Source: Crossaster papposus (Eukaryota > Echinodermata > Asteroidea > Velatida > Solasteridae). Taken from it: 64,000 bases of DNA. The stretch is taken from assembly GCA_037893245.1 (NCBI GenBank), contig JBAIAA010000519.1, positions 744,001 through 808,000 on the forward strand, in the 5' to 3' direction. The translations under genes and the position numbers were made by a program. The notes beneath the pieces were generated by a model. That model worked only from the letters and a program-made list of their open reading frames with translations. It had not been told where the DNA came from and did no database searches. Shown here in pieces: positions 20,806 through 35,600 of the stretch (position 1 is the stretch's first letter; each line of letters starts with the position of its first letter).

Positions 20806-23004
20806 ATGATATAGATGTTATTGATTGAACCCACAATTTCTCAAAAAAATCACCCAAATAAAGGTGATTAAAATAAATTGAAAGGTTGCAGTTTTGTATT
20901 GCAATTTTGTTTTAACAATTGATGCTTCCATGAACTACAGAACTGTACATTTTTAGTTTTAGTCAAAGGGTTTTTGAATTATGATTTTTTGTTATGCTAC
21001 CAGGCGAAATAAGTGCATTTTCTGTTCGCGACACGAACAATACAAGAGGATATAGCAGACATTATGTTAAAACCTTTTTAGGGGGAATAAGTTTATGGGT
21101 TAGGGAAGCTTCAAAGTTTTCTTTGACTTCCAGTTCCAGGGCTATTTGAAGTTTTAGAATAATTTTCCCCCTCATTTTGTTTAGGTTTTAAATGTACTTT
21201 TGAATCATGTATATCTGATTTTAAACGGTTATCAATTGACTCAAAATTTCTCAAATAGAATACTTTACGGCCATGAGGATTTTCTTAAAGTAATTGTATA
21301 GATTTTATGGCAGAATTATATAGGTTCTGTTGGCGTATACTATTTAAACAAGACACAGGGTTATAAGTTTTTTCCTGGATTATGTTTATGGAAAATCCGT
21401 CTAATAAGTAAAAATGACAGATTTTATTTAGTTTTCTTTATGAAATATATCAAAGGCAATTTAAGTTGGCAGAGTTACACAGGCTGCAAACAAGTTTTTA
21501 GTAAATACAATATTTATTATCGATATTGTAGGTGCTTTTACTTGTAAAGTATTTGCAAAGTTAACACAAATGTTGCAAATTATTCTGCTGAAAAATGGTT
21601 ATATATCTCATTTTCTTTAACCAAGTCTTTCTTAAAATTCGGGCACAATGTAGTAGCTGTTTTCTTGTTAACTTCGGAAGTATTTCTCACGACTTTGATT
21701 AGAATACAGTGGACATCTGCAAGGTATTGAAATATAATAGGCCCTACATGTACATGTGGATCTCTATTATAATGTCGGAACAATGTTAAATGTTGACCAT
21801 AGATATTCACATGCAAATCTCTCTGGCATTTGCAGTATTTTCAGTATGTTGTACATTGAAATGTTTTATTCTTTTTCACAAAGCCCATTTATTGCCGTTG
21901 ATCGGATGGGCCAAGTCATGATGCGAAATAAATGAAGAAAAAAAGAGGATATTTGAAACGTAGAGATCGTCGTTGTGCCTGGATGTGGTGAACAACCTCC
22001 CTAGGTTTTTAGGTCGACTTACAAGCTCTATTATCTTGGTCAGGGAACCAGACGAGGCGAAGTTAGAGATGAAGCAGAGATTCTGAAAATAGTTCTGGTT
22101 TCTAACGGCGGAAAAGGCAACAAACTCGAAATGTCACATTCAAATTACTGCTGAGATCAGTATTTTCACTGCATTTTCGTTTTATATGAAGTGTCCCTTA
22201 TTATTGTGGGTGTAGCCCTTTACAAGTTGGGCCGAGTATAAGGAAGAGGCATTCGGCAACCAAATCTTGTTTGGCTGGTTTATTCGGTGAAAGAGCGGTT
22301 GATGATGTTGATAAGTCTTTGAGAATTAATTATACCTTACAAATAATTAAAGACAATTAAACACAAATAATAAATTAAATAAACAACGATCTGTCGTTAG
22401 CGCCAAAATTTTGGGCGGCATCCGCCATCATAGACATTTTTTACAACAACGAAGTAAGTAAACTGGCGTGCTAAACATTTAAGAAATTAACACATCTTGG
22501 ATTTTGTCCACAATGTTCTGGAGATTAATGGTTCGTCTTAGAAATAATAAGAGCTCCAAATCTGGGGAGTCTCTAAATCTTACTAACTTAGCTATCGACT
22601 TAAAAAAATTAATACAACCGACAAAATAATATCCAGATGCAAAATCATTAGAGTGAATAACAAGGAATACATTTTGTAGTATAAATATAATTAAGAATAA
22701 TGGATGCTATACAGTGAAGTTACAAGAAGAGATTATTACCTGTGGAAGAGCGAAGACGATGATGTTGATAAATTTTTAAGAATGAATGATACGACAAAAG
22801 GGTTGAAGTGCGCGAAATACTAAAACTATCTCAGAGGGAGCTTAATCGCTAATTTAAATAATTACAAAGTAAGTAAAGGAAGATTACATAACCGCGTGTA
22901 AATCAAAATAGAGGTCCCAGAATAACGTAAACATAGGCCTACTTTTTGATTCAAGCAAATACATTTTGCAGCTCTTTAAAGAAGCTCACGCTCTTAGTTC
23001 TAGT
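20806..23004. other. Gene-free spacer between convergent genes
   Basis: About 2.2 kb of AT-rich DNA between the 3' ends of SLC49A4 and the Notch-ligand gene. No open frame with family resemblance, no RNA gene and no clear repeat recognised. It should hold the 3' UTRs of one or both genes. Confidence 0.6.
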
Positions 23005-23248
23005 CGAAAAACGTGTACACACACAATTTGTTTCTCCCGGATTTTAAAATGGATGACGAATAAACACGTCACGATCGAGCAAAGCCGGAAATATGTGTCG
23101 GCGACCGGCACGCAGCGAGCGAGGCAGGAAGTATCAGGGTGTGCTACCCACAGATGATTGTGTGAACCCATCTCCAGTCGAGTTTCGTGAAAAACAATCC
23201 CGCGCCTGGGTCCGGTCAATGTTAAAATATTCCCGGCGCGAGCTGGTT
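23005..23248. mobile_element. MITE family E, copy 3, truncated
   Basis: Body blocks atggatgacgaataaacacg and right end ccggcgcgagctggtt match the family; the left end is lost or diverged. It ends 60 bp beyond the Notch-ligand stop codon, so it probably forms part of that 3' UTR. Confidence 0.7.
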
Positions 23249-23308
23249 GCCAGCGTGGAAAAAAAACCCTCGATGTTTCTTGTCACGGCGATAAGCTTCT
23301 GGTTCTTT

Positions 23309-23606
23309 TCAAGAGTAGCTTTCCATCGATTCCAATATCATCAGACTCTCTGGTTTGCTGGCGGTTTTTCCCTTGAAAGACGGAGTCAAATAAACAGGCG
23401 CGTAATCCCCACCAGACAGCAATTCGTAGGCGAAACTCCCGGTCTCCATGTTGATGGGGTTTATGGGCGTGGCGTAGCTGGGGTTCTCCACGATGATTGG
23501 TCGAGGTTTAGGGAAGGTTGACTCGGTCAGAGGAGGGCGGTGTTCTTTCCTTTCCATTTCTACATCACCTTTCATGCCGTAGACGGTATGGATTTTGTCT
23601 CTGGCT
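23309..23606 (-). CDS. DSL ligand exon 11 (cytoplasmic tail, stop)
   Basis: Acceptor caatag; stop at 23311-23309. Encodes a tail with several lysines (possible ubiquitin sites for ligand endocytosis), a proline-rich segment and ENPSYATP, an NPxY motif. The C-terminus ESMESYS is not a typical PDZ ligand. Confidence 0.9.
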
Positions 23607-26600
23607 CTATTGCACAAACATAAAACATATTAAGTTCAACCTTTAACTTAAACCTTTAATTAAAAGACATTATTATAAATAATAGGTTGAACAAAGTAGT
23701 TGGACATTTCCCCCTCTTTATTAATAATGGGGTGACTTACTGCAATCGTTTGATGACGTAGACGATGAATGCCAATCCAATGCACACTGATGCAATTCCA
23801 ATTGCGATGACGTACCAGTACTTTGACAGCCAACTCTATCATTAAAAACAAACAAATAAAATAAAACGATTACAAAATCTCACGAAAAAAACCTTTAAAA
23901 TGAAGCAAGGCTCGTTTAATACGAACACTTAACATTTTTCAGTAACATTTAAATTAATCCAACTATCAACTATTTTGTATTAAAGTTCCAATACAAGTAT
24001 TACAACTTGCACCCTTTAAGTCGGTGACGTCAACACAGATAGTGTCCCTACAAACACACAGGTGAAACACCTTCCATCGTGGACCCCCCCCCCCCCCCCC
24101 CCCCCCCCCCATTTTCCTCCCGTTATCCCTCTTTTGTTTGTACTTTAAACTTGTTCTGAAGACCTCCATAGGATTTGTACACAATTTGAAATCGTGGACC
24201 TTCTGTCAATCGTGGACCTTCTGTCAATCGTGGACCCATTGTTTGCCCCCAATTTTTTTTGTCCGGACGTCCACGATTGCCGGTGTTTACACATTATTCG
24301 GAAACGAAGTGCACGTCGAACTCACCAGAGGTAGCTCTGTGGCTGTCTTTCCTTCGTAGATCTGATAATCGATTTTGGCTTCAATCGTTTCCGTGGTTTC
24401 GCTGGATAGAAGTTCGCCGATCCTCTCTGAAGTCATGTAGCTGCCGTCACGCGACGCCACGAACGTCACCCCTGTCAATTTATCTCTTTGGGACAAACAC
24501 AAAGAAAAAATCCTCAGAGGCTCTATGAAGACAATCTTGTTAAGATCGAATAGGCCCTCTTATAAATTATTTTATTCGTATATTTTCCGGTCATTCCAGT
24601 CAACAAGTAGCTTTCAACAGTACCATTTTCTAAAACAAAGGACAATTACAACACCTTTCACTGTTTCGCCATATTGGACATGAATGCGGGGCCAGACTGC
24701 ACATCAAAACCTTCCACGTCGTTACATGTATACATGTAGTTTGTTAAAGCCGCGGAATGATCATGAACTTTTGGAAACGGTTTCTGTCTATATCGGCTCT
24801 GAATACCATCGTTTAGTAAACACTTATACAGAGACGTGTAGAATTGAACGTGTTTTAACTGCATGTGATAATATTGTTGTATAGTGGATTGACAGGGGCT
24901 CAAAAAAACGGCTACACTTGTGACTGTCTTAAAGGGACCGTACACGTTTGGTAATTGGAACCCATTGTTTGTTTCAATCCTATATAGTTATAGATATATA
25001 CCATAAAACTAACCTGTGAAAATTTCATTTCAAAAGGTGGTAGCGATTTGGAGATATTGCGAAAAACTGGAACAGTTATGTCCACGCAGGAAGAATAATC
25101 TGCATTGGAATACACAGTCTGAGAAACGTCACTGCAGTAACGCTTCTCAGATTCAAATTTTGTGGATAAAAAGTGATATCTTTTTCCATAACCGCAGTAC
25201 TTCGAAGTGAAAAGTTAAAAGAAATGCATTATACTATCCAAAGCTGCTGTACTTCTTACCAAGTAATTATTTTTTATTGCCATTAATTTTTGGAGTAATT
25301 ACCAAACGTATACGATCCCTTTAACATGTTTGAATGTTTCTCCTACCCTGATGGCACTGCTACTAAATCCTCCAGCGTTGCCACGGTAACATTAACCGGA
25401 AGTACTTCACGTTTACGGATGGCTGATTTCTGTTGCAACAAGGTGGCATCTAGTATGACAGCAATGCCGATCTCGAAGCGCAGTTTGTCGTCTAGGACTC
25501 CGATCACAATGATGATGTACCCGTAGATCTTAAGGTCTTGGGGCGTAAACAAAAATGAACATTATGATATTTACACTGTAACTGCAATTTGGGAATGTAA
25601 TCAGACCAATGAGCCTTTTTTTGTATAAGCGTCACAACAATAAATGCATTTTCCTGTGAACAAACAGCACAAACTGTTTGAAGCAATTTGTGAAGGCCGG
25701 TTTAACGCGAACGCTATTTTGTGACGTCAGGGCAAGTTTTCGCGTCGTCTATGGAACACCCGCTCGTTGCACGAGCGTCTATGATATGCGAGCAGATTCG
25801 GTGATAAATTATGCCAACAAGACTGCATCTTGACCTTAAGATTCTGCCCATTGTGCAGGCGCTTTCCATCGCGATATCGCATCTTCCGTAATGCTAGTTT
25901 CCCACTTTGGCACGATCTGGTACGTTCCGATACGTTCCGATACGATCATTACGAACCGATGCGCCCTGTTGCGATCAGATACGATTGTGGTCGCGATGTC
26001 TTTCACGATCGGGATCGAGAGTGATCACGATTTGAGCCACGATTCGACCCCAGAGTGAAGACTACAACCCACAATCAGATCGCAGCGCATCTCAACAGAG
26101 GTGGTGTTTGTCTTGTCCAAGGTTGATCCCGATCACCACGATTTGGAAGCACGATTAGATGCGATCTGTCGCGCTTTGTTACGATCCATTACGATCTGAG
26201 GCGATGATCACGATTGAAAATTATTCGTGTTGATCGTAGAAAATGTTTGAACCGTCAAAAAATTGCTACGATCAACACGATTGCCACGACTGACCTCAAG
26301 ATCTGATAAGATCTGATAGGATCACCACGATTACTCCACGATTAAGACCACGATTTCAATCGTGGCGCGAATCGTAATAGTGGGAACCTAGCATTACCCG
26401 TTGTTACGTTACCTCAAAAAACCGGCAATCAGTCAAATTGGCCAATCAGCAGCTTTGTCCGTATTATAATTAACCTGTTTATACCCTCTACCCCCAGACG
26501 GCAATTGTTACGGCGCACTCGGGGTATACTCAAACCAAAATTGCCTTTTGAAATCGTAGCTCAGATTCTCACCCAGGTCACAATCCTTGCCGAAGTATCC

Positions 26601-29600
26601 GACATCACACGTGCACGTGTAGCCTCTGTCATCCAAGGGAGACGATTCACACTCCCCCTGATTGCACGGTGTGACGGTACACGGGTCAGCTATGATGGAC
26701 TCGCAGTGCTGGCCGGTATGAAGTTTGTCACATTCACAGCTGGTCAATAGAACACAAACGTATATTTTAATTGTATAATATTCTACGGTTGTCGTAAACA
26801 CGTACGCAGATTCGTTTTGGATCGCATGATAGAAAGTCACTAAAAACTCACCAGTGTAGCGGTTCATGTTGTATTTTTCCAGAAACTTATGTATCCTAAC
26901 CCGGTTTTCCCTTCAGCCTTGTTCTATGATTAAAATAACCCATAAGAACATTTGTAGAAGAAAAAGACAAACGTTAACGACAGTCGGATTCGAACCACAG
27001 ACCTTTCGATCTATAGCTCTCCTCTCTACCAACTATGCTATTGGCGAGTTGGTTGAGGAAGCCGTTCTTTATAATTCTTTATAGTTCTTTAACGTATATG
27101 AGTTGCCATTGCTCTTTCTCATGAATATACATGCACGCACCACCCAGCTCCTGAAAAAAAATAACTCGAACCGCTACACCGGTTAGTATTAAGTGTCTTC
27201 CCGCATTGCTATATGTGATACATTTTGTTCGACGACATACCTGGCATTGAAGTGGTTCATCGTAGGTTATAGCTGACATTAGATCTTGTAATTAAGGGAA
27301 CATCTTTCACCGACAAGTCTTATTCATAGAACTGCATATTTAAGAGCTGCGTGCCAAAACGCACTTGTAGGACTAATTGAGGTGCATCTCACCTTATAAT
27401 AGTAGCCATAGTAGTATAGCCATCTTAGATGGCAATGCATTTTGTTTTGATGGTTATGCACGAGTTGTTCATGCATGTTCATTAATTGTTGCTTAGTTAA
27501 CATAACTAAAGATGCCCTCTGAGACGCATAATGCCCATTACCTGTATCCATTGAGTTCTGGTCTACACGTTCCCACGTTGCAAGGCGAACTTCTGCAGAA
27601 ATCAATCTCTTCACTGCAAGTGTCGCCCTCGTAACCAGCATCGCAGTGACAAGTGAAACCATTGACTGCGTCCCGACACGTCGCCGAGTTGGCGCACGGG
27701 ATGGAGGCGCATTCGTTGACATCGTCCTCACATAAGGTCCCGTTGAAACCACTCGGACATCGGCAAGTGAACCGGTCGACTTCGTCAACACAAGTTGCGT
27801 TACCAGCGCAAAGGTTGCTGGAACACCCGTCCACTTCCAGTTCGCAGTTGGGTCCTTCGTAGCCGACTGCACATTCGCATCTGGTGCCGTTCTCGTCGTC
27901 TCGACACACGCCGCCATTTTGGCAAGGATCGCTGAAGCAGAAGCGAGTCTCGTTATCACACAACCAACCGTGGAATCCATCCGGACACAGACAGGTAAAG
28001 TTACCCTTGTCACCCACACACGTTGCATTATTCGTACACGGATGGTACCGACACTCGTCTATGTCTAAGCTGCAGTTGTACCCATCAAACCCAGACAAGC
28101 AGTGACAGACGAACGCGTCGATCAGGTCTTCACAGAGCCCGCCATTATCACAAGGTTCGGAGGCACATTCGTCGATATCTACTTCACAGTGGTCGCCTGA
28201 AAACCCTTCCGCACACAGACACTGGTAGTAATTGATCCGATCCGAACACGTGGCATTGTTGTGACAGGGCGCTGTCAAGCACTCATCCAAATCAACGTCA
28301 CACGTGGTGTTGCCGAATCCTGGAGCGCAGAGACACTCAAAACCACCGAAGATATCTTGGCAAGTGGCGTTATTCAAACACGGCGTGCTATCACATTCAT
28401 CTATATCCTCGTTGCATAAGACGCCTTCGAACCCCAACAGACAGTGACATGTGAATCCATTAATCTCATCCCGACACGTAGAACCGTTCAGACAAGGCGA
28501 ATTCGCGCAGTCGTCGATGTTGATGTCGCACTGTTCACCGCTGAAACCTGTCGGACAATCGCACCGAAAGCCGTCAACTTGATCGACACACGTGGCGTTA
28601 TTTGGACATGGAGAAGATTCGCACTCGTCAGTTTCGTTCTCACATTGGGTTCCATCGAAGCCATCGGCACAGATACAGAAGAAACCGTTGATACGATCGA
28701 CACAAGTGGAGTTATGTCGGCAAGGATCACTTGTGCATTCATCAGTGTCGACATCACAACAAATCCCAGAGAACCCTTTCACACACGTGCAGTTGAAAGA
28801 GTTGATTTCGTCAGTACAAGTCCCGTTGTTCAGACAAGGAGCACTTGCGCATTCGTCGATATCCACTTCACAAGTTGACCCTTCAAAACCATCCACACAT
28901 GTGCAGTTGAATGAGTTGATTTTGTCAGTACAAGTCCCGTTTTCCAGACAAGGAGCGCTTGCGCATTCGTCGATATCAACTTCACATGTCAACCCCCCAT
29001 AACCATCCACACATGCGCAGTTGAAAGAGTTGATGTCGTCAACGCAGGTTCCATTGTTCAGACAGGGATCACTCCCACACTCGTCGACCCCAACCTCGCA
29101 CCTGTCACCCTCGTACCCTGGGGCGCATGTGCAGTTGAAATCATTGACAAAATCCACACACGTGGCGTTGTTTTCACACGGCATCGTCGCACATTCATCC
29201 ACATCCTTTTCGCAGTCGGTACCTTTGGGATAAAACAAGGGTAAGCAAACCGTTCATAAATCTCGTGAAATATAAATCTCACCAGGACAATATTTTATTA
29301 GGAATTTCCTCACAACAATTTCACTGTTACATATTGACATGGTTCCAGACGGTTGGCCCCGTGCAGCTCTGTATTCTGTCGCACCGACTGACCGACTACA
29401 TGTATTTACACCGACTGTCGCTCGTAGCTTAGAGGGTCTGTATGTTTCTGCCTCCCGGCAGTGCCGCTCTACAGGAGTAAATCCGGTCCATTGTGTAGAC
29501 CAGCTGCATGAATCAGTCGAACAGAATGCTGTGCGCTTTAACTTACGCTGGTCTTGATCAGCTTAGCTGGCTTGCCTATAGTCTCGGGCTTTCAAGTATA

Positions 29601-32600
29601 ATTCTTACTTTTCTACTTTTCCTAGTTTTTTTCACCTAACTCCTACTTTTCCTACTTTTTAAAATTAAAATTAAATTTCCTAGCTTTTCCTCCCCCCCCC
29701 CAAATATATATTTATATATATTTTGCATACACCATCTCATGCAAACCACACAATGAATAACTTGGAATTTGGCGCAGGAGTAATGCAGCCGTACTTCCAT
29801 GAACGTAGTTGCGGATATTAACGAAGCACAAGTGTTGTGAGAACAGAACATGCCAAGTGGAGGCATATTATGCTGTGATACGGGTGAGTATCAACAATAA
29901 TATTTAATATAATAACTCTCGAAAATCCGAAAAAGTTTAACTTTCATCCAACGTTTGTTTTCCAAGTACTTGTGTCCTACTTTTTTTGAAAATATTAATT
30001 CTACTGTTTCCCTCTAAAGTCTGCTTCAAGGAGTGTAGCTTTTTTCCCACAGTATTTTTGAAGTGTGGCTATACGGACTTGCCTTCATATCCATCGAGAC
30101 AGGTACAGCTATATTCATCGCTGCCGTCGAAGCACTGGCCTCCGTTCAAGCAGGGATCGGATGCACACTCGTCGTAGTCTTCCGTACAATTGACACCTGT
30201 CCAACCACTCAGGCACACGTGCTCCCCAGTTGTCGTGTTGCAGGTGTAATGACCGGCGTTGTCGTCGCGTCCGTTGCAGACTGTAAGACATTCTCTCCCG
30301 TAGAATGTGGCGTTGCAGTATACAGTGTACGAAAACATTAATCTGTTTGGTTTAATACAGTGACAACAGAAACTTTGATTAATTTGTGTGGTGAAATCTT
30401 TAATGTAAATTTTACCAAACTGAGGAGAAGGTGCACATTTGACACGGACAGAAAGTATTTTCATTGTTAAAAAACAAACTGTGAAATTTACGGTCGAAAG
30501 TCGTGGGGCATGCCAGAAAGGACCGTGTTTGACTGTAAGAAAAGTAGTGGGAATTACTGGTCCCGAGGTGTATTCCGACGCGAAGCGGAGAGATGTGGTC
30601 GAGCTGACCGAGACACCAGTAATTCCCAGTACTTTCTAGAAATAAACCATGTTGTGTTTGTTTTACCACCTCCATGGTTTTACCACCGTATTCACTGCCT
30701 TGTCGATAACGGCCTTTGTAGATTTAGCATCTTTATTCAGCACAGGATATTCAAGTTCTTCATCAGTCAATAACGGGAATTTAGTAATATTACTGAGACT
30801 GGTTCCGTAAAGATTACAGGCCACAGACTTCATGTCTATACGAGGCGGGTTCCACAGGGATTTTTGTTTTGCTACCAGAAAGTTAGGCCGTGTCCAAAAC
30901 GGGTGTCTAGAGCTACGGTTTACGTCTACAGCTATACAGCTACGTCTACGTAGGCGATAAGGCAAATGGAATTCGGACGTGGCTACGGTAGAGCCTATAC
31001 GGCAGTACGGCTAGTTATTGCGCCCCCAAGCGATGCTTGAATTAGTGTTTGCAAAATTACGATGTAAGAATTTAAAACAATTATCGTCTGCTAGATGTTA
31101 CGCAATGTTTGTCTACAGCCAGTCGAAATACCTGATGATGACGTATTTGTCGATCTTTTTTTTTCAATTCAATGCCGCCATTTTGTTTTGCCAGAGCTAG
31201 ACAACTTCTTTTACGGCTAGATTGTTGTGACGTTGTAGCCGTAGCTGTAGCTCTAGACGGCATTTCGGACAGCGCTACAAAATGGCCGACGCAGACAATA
31301 GCCGTAGCTGTAGCTCTAGACACCCGTTTCGGACACGGCCTTAGAATACCACACGGCAGCGAGCTGGACATTACTAGGATGACGTCCCAGCAGATTTGGC
31401 AAATGACGTGCACTGATTTGCTCATGAATAGTTATAAGGTGTAGCCTAGTAATTGTATTTACTGATAAACCGTATGATGAGGTGGTCAACCCGTTTTTCA
31501 GACTTTATGAATGAAATATATGTTTTGTTATGTTTAAGAAAGTAGCTATCTCACATGTTATCTCCATCATGTATGCTGCTTATGGAAATCGGATGAAGTT
31601 GGTCGAATGGAGTAGCCGCCCGGTGTTCCGTTTGGAAAAGTTCGTTCACCTTTTCTTCTGTTGACCCGGGATCATCGTCCCATATCTGTACTTTAACTCG
31701 AAAACTGTCCTGAATAAAAAAATGCAAATTTCGTCTTTCCTTCAACGACTAGAATGTTGAACCATAACAACACTTGAATCACAAATTGTTTCACACATTT
31801 GAAACAAAGAAGATTAAGATTAAACTAAAAGTATTTTTTCTCCAACAGAAACCTGCAAATTCGATGACCAAAAGCTGTAAAAAGATGACGATTTTGTGAC
31901 ATTGAACTAAAAGGTAATTCTATTTTACATCTTTTTTTCTAACATAAAAAACAAAACTACTAAATTATTAGGAAACACCTTACTTTACTTAAGTGAGCAA
32001 TATTCCCCAGCATCCTTTGAAATCAGAGAGTGGAATTTTCCAAAGACGGTCACCCGACAATCGTTTGAAAAACTTGACCATTTTAAAATACTCCCCCTGA
32101 ATGTATCGAATTTAATTCACATTTTGTTTTCAATACGGTTACACATCCGTTAATGGATGTAAGCCATCTAGTCTGGTTCCCTAACCAGTAATTCTCCGAC
32201 ATCTATGAATTGGCTCTGTTTCGTCCGAAGTCGGGTCAGGGGACCAGATTACAAGAACATTTTGGTTTTCTTGATTTTTCCAAGCATCTATGAACACCAA
32301 AACTGTAAACGGGTGAGTTTTATAATTGTTGTTATAAAATACTAATTCCCCTAACCCATCACAGGCGCAGACGGTGGTCGTGATTTAAAGGGATCGTATA
32401 CGTTTGGTAATTGGAACCCACGTTTGTTTCAGTCTTATATAGTTATAGATATATACCATAAAACTAACCTGTAAAAAATTCATTTTAAAAGGTGGTAGCG
32501 ATTTTAAGATATTGCCGAAAATCTAGAGCGGTTATGTCCACGCAGGAAGAATAACCTGCATTGGAATACACAATCTGAGAAGCGCAGTGACGCTTCTCAG

Positions 32601-35600
32601 ATTCAAATTTTTGGGGATAAAAAGTAATATCTTTTCCCATAACCTCAGTACTTCGAAGAAAAAAGTTTCTAAAAATGCATTATACTATCCAAAGCTGCTG
32701 TACTTCTTACAAACTAAGTTTTTATTGCCATAATATTTTTGATTAATTACCAAACGTATACGATCCCTTTAAGAAAACAAAATTATTCATTTACAAAAAA
32801 ACAATAACTATATATATCTAGCAAAATCATTTTGCTAGATGCCTACAATAATTATTTCCTAATAGTTCAGTAGTAACATTTTTGATATCTGCAAATGGTG
32901 TATCCTACCTTTAAAAGTGACCTACTTATTAAAAGCTCGAGATAAACTGCCCAGATCTACAATGTGAATGCCAACGTGAAACCTTACCGTCCACCGTGTG
33001 TTAACTCCAATAGACAGGTGCCCAGAGGAAACATATGGGAAGATGAAGTTATCTCTATCCGCGACGGCGGTCACCACTCCCGTGTCTGTCTGCGCGATAT
33101 CGCACGAAGTAAATGAACTATCTGTTCTGCAATCCAATACGTAACGCGTTCCCTTTTTATAATGTATTACAGGAAACATACAACATTTGCAAACATCACA
33201 AAACAAAGTTACCAAATTATTATGAAAAATACTTAACTTGACTGTTAGTGAATGGCAGGTTGAAGCAACCTATTTAATTCGAGCGATTCACAATATCTAG
33301 AAGCTGCCGTTGGAGGCGCAAATCCTGCTATACCCGCAGTGCATCATGGGGAAAAGTCGGCATCAGTTTGAAAAACGGTATTCATTTTGCATGAACTCAT
33401 CGGTTTTTACGTCTTTTTGGACGCGACGATTAAAGTTCCATTTTTTTTCTGCAAATAACAATGTTTTAATCAACGACGCTTCCGGATACATTTATGTTTG
33501 TGTTGTACCTCGCGTGAACAATGAAGAATAGATATTTCACTACAGTATGATATACGGAAGAAGTCGACCGTAAAGTTTAAAAGTGGCTCTTTTGAGTCAA
33601 ACAATGGCGCACTGCATTGTGAATCGCCCGAATTGATGTCTCGAATAATTCCTTCGTAAATCTATCGCATTCAATGCACCCTAAACTCACATTTAAAAGG
33701 CATGATGCTTCAATTTCACATTCTCTTTCAAATTCATGATCTTCGATTAAGTCGTTAAAATAAGTGAAATTTGATTTTAACGACCTAATCCAGGATGTGA
33801 ATTTGGAAGAGAATGTGAAATTGAAGCATTTGGATGGGATTTAAATTTGGAAATCTTTTGTTGAAATCCCATGCTGATGACTTTGTTCGCTTTTAATAAG
33901 GAAATAAATGTGTGTTCGGTCGGTTTTAATCACTCTGTTTAATACCGCTTGGAGTCTGGGTGCTGATAATTACCCGAGCCGATTCATAAATACCCTTTTT
34001 GTAAAATTCAGCCAAAAAAGCCCCGAAAATCCCGGAAAATTGTCGCAAGTAAATTTCGGTGTTTCGCCATTCTGTGCGTGTCAAATGACATGTTTCCGCC
34101 TCTGTCGCTCTACACAATACATGGAATAAAGCGTATTTACTATGAACCAGACTATTACTGCCATTGGGAACCTCGTTCCCAGGATGTCGAGCTGTACGCG
34201 CCCAACACTACCCGCTCTTACTATTGGAGACGAGGTACGGTTGGAAATAAAGTGAGCCCTTGGGACGGGTATAATGCGACATCGAGTGACAGGGTTTTGT
34301 TGCCAGCTGGTTTTAAACACTTCCAGCCATGTCTTTATCGTCCGTTTAATACCGGCCACGTGACAGGCTCTCGACCAATAGGAATGCCTAAACTGTCCCA
34401 TGTATTTATGAATGAAAAATCACACCATGCCTTTTACTAGTGAATGAAACCATACAGAGAGAAAGAGAGGAAGAAAACGTACGTATTTGAATCTAGGCAG
34501 ACGAGAAATCGATTGTCGCATGTATCCGTGCAGGGCCCGGTGAAATCATCACAGCAGCTACCGTTGAAGAGGTCATGGGTCGGGTTGTTGTAACTGAACA
34601 ACTTAAACTCCAAAATGGTAGTTGCTTTAATCGAAGAAATACACTATATATATATAGAAAAGACAAGACAACATGATCAACCCGAATGCATAACTAAACA
34701 GGTAAAAAAAACAAAATAAATCCATTTCCACAAAACCTTTATGCCTTAAAAAAAATTGTTTTGCTTGGGTGACTCTAATTTACTGTACTTCGTAAATTTA
34801 GAAAATTAAAAACAAAACCAAAAACATTAAATGCATGTTTACAATTGTTCACTTTAGGAAAATTAATTGAAGTGAGGAAAGAATATTAAAAAATTCTGTA
34901 AAAACATGATTTTCTCCATTTGTCCAATCCCTATGCAAGAAAGTGTCTTTTTTTTTTGGTCATCACATTTAATAAATGGCAGCATTTCAAGGCGAAGGTT
35001 AACTGTTGGGTGAAATTTTATTGCACAATAAATTTGTAACATTTAAGACTACATTTTACATTTTTGTATACAGGTTAAGGAGCCTAACTGTCTTCCAGAA
35101 AAATGCACATTTCCTAGGGGGGACTTATTTTTGTGGACCTGTTTAGAATACGGTACAGTTTGTTTTTAGAACTAAGAGATTACCTTTTGTACGATTGTCG
35201 TAAAATATTAAGTTTAGAATAAGAAATTAACGTACTAGGCCTAATAGGAAAAATGAGACTATACAACAATTATCATATCCGTGTAAATGGCATTAATTCC
35301 CGGTAAATATAAATATGTCGTATATAGTTAATTAGCATAATGTTTGGTTTTTACAATGTCGACAACTTATAACGTCAGAAAGAAAATTAGTAATGCATAC
35401 TTATAATTAGTTTGTGACGTAATGTCATTCGTAAAGTTCCAACAGTCCACCACAATTCTAACGCGATTATAACGAGTAAAGATGCGTTAAATTATCCGCT
35501 CGAACCATGGTATTTTCGGCGTATGCTGGCTATAAACAAACAGTGATAACTCACCCATGTTTTGGTATAGGTTTTCCTGGCTATTTTAAAATATTTTCCA

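Noticed and set aside
26948-27050. Functional tRNA genes here and at 39183, 47417, 51052, 52548, 55915, 57700
   Set aside because: A and B boxes are present, but acceptor stems do not pair and the sequences continue into SINE bodies.
27653-29233. Plus-strand frames opposite the EGF exon
   Set aside because: Mirror images of the cysteine-rich minus-strand coding pattern, without splice context or family match.
30663-30965. 100-codon minus-strand frame next to the Harbinger-like MITE
   Set aside because: Looks somewhat protein-like, but has no known family. It is not needed to bridge DSL exons 4 and 5, and its upstream part overlaps the MITE.
34078-34440. 120-codon plus-strand frame
   Set aside because: No recognisable domain; it lies antisense in a Notch-ligand intron and resembles dispersed repeat DNA.
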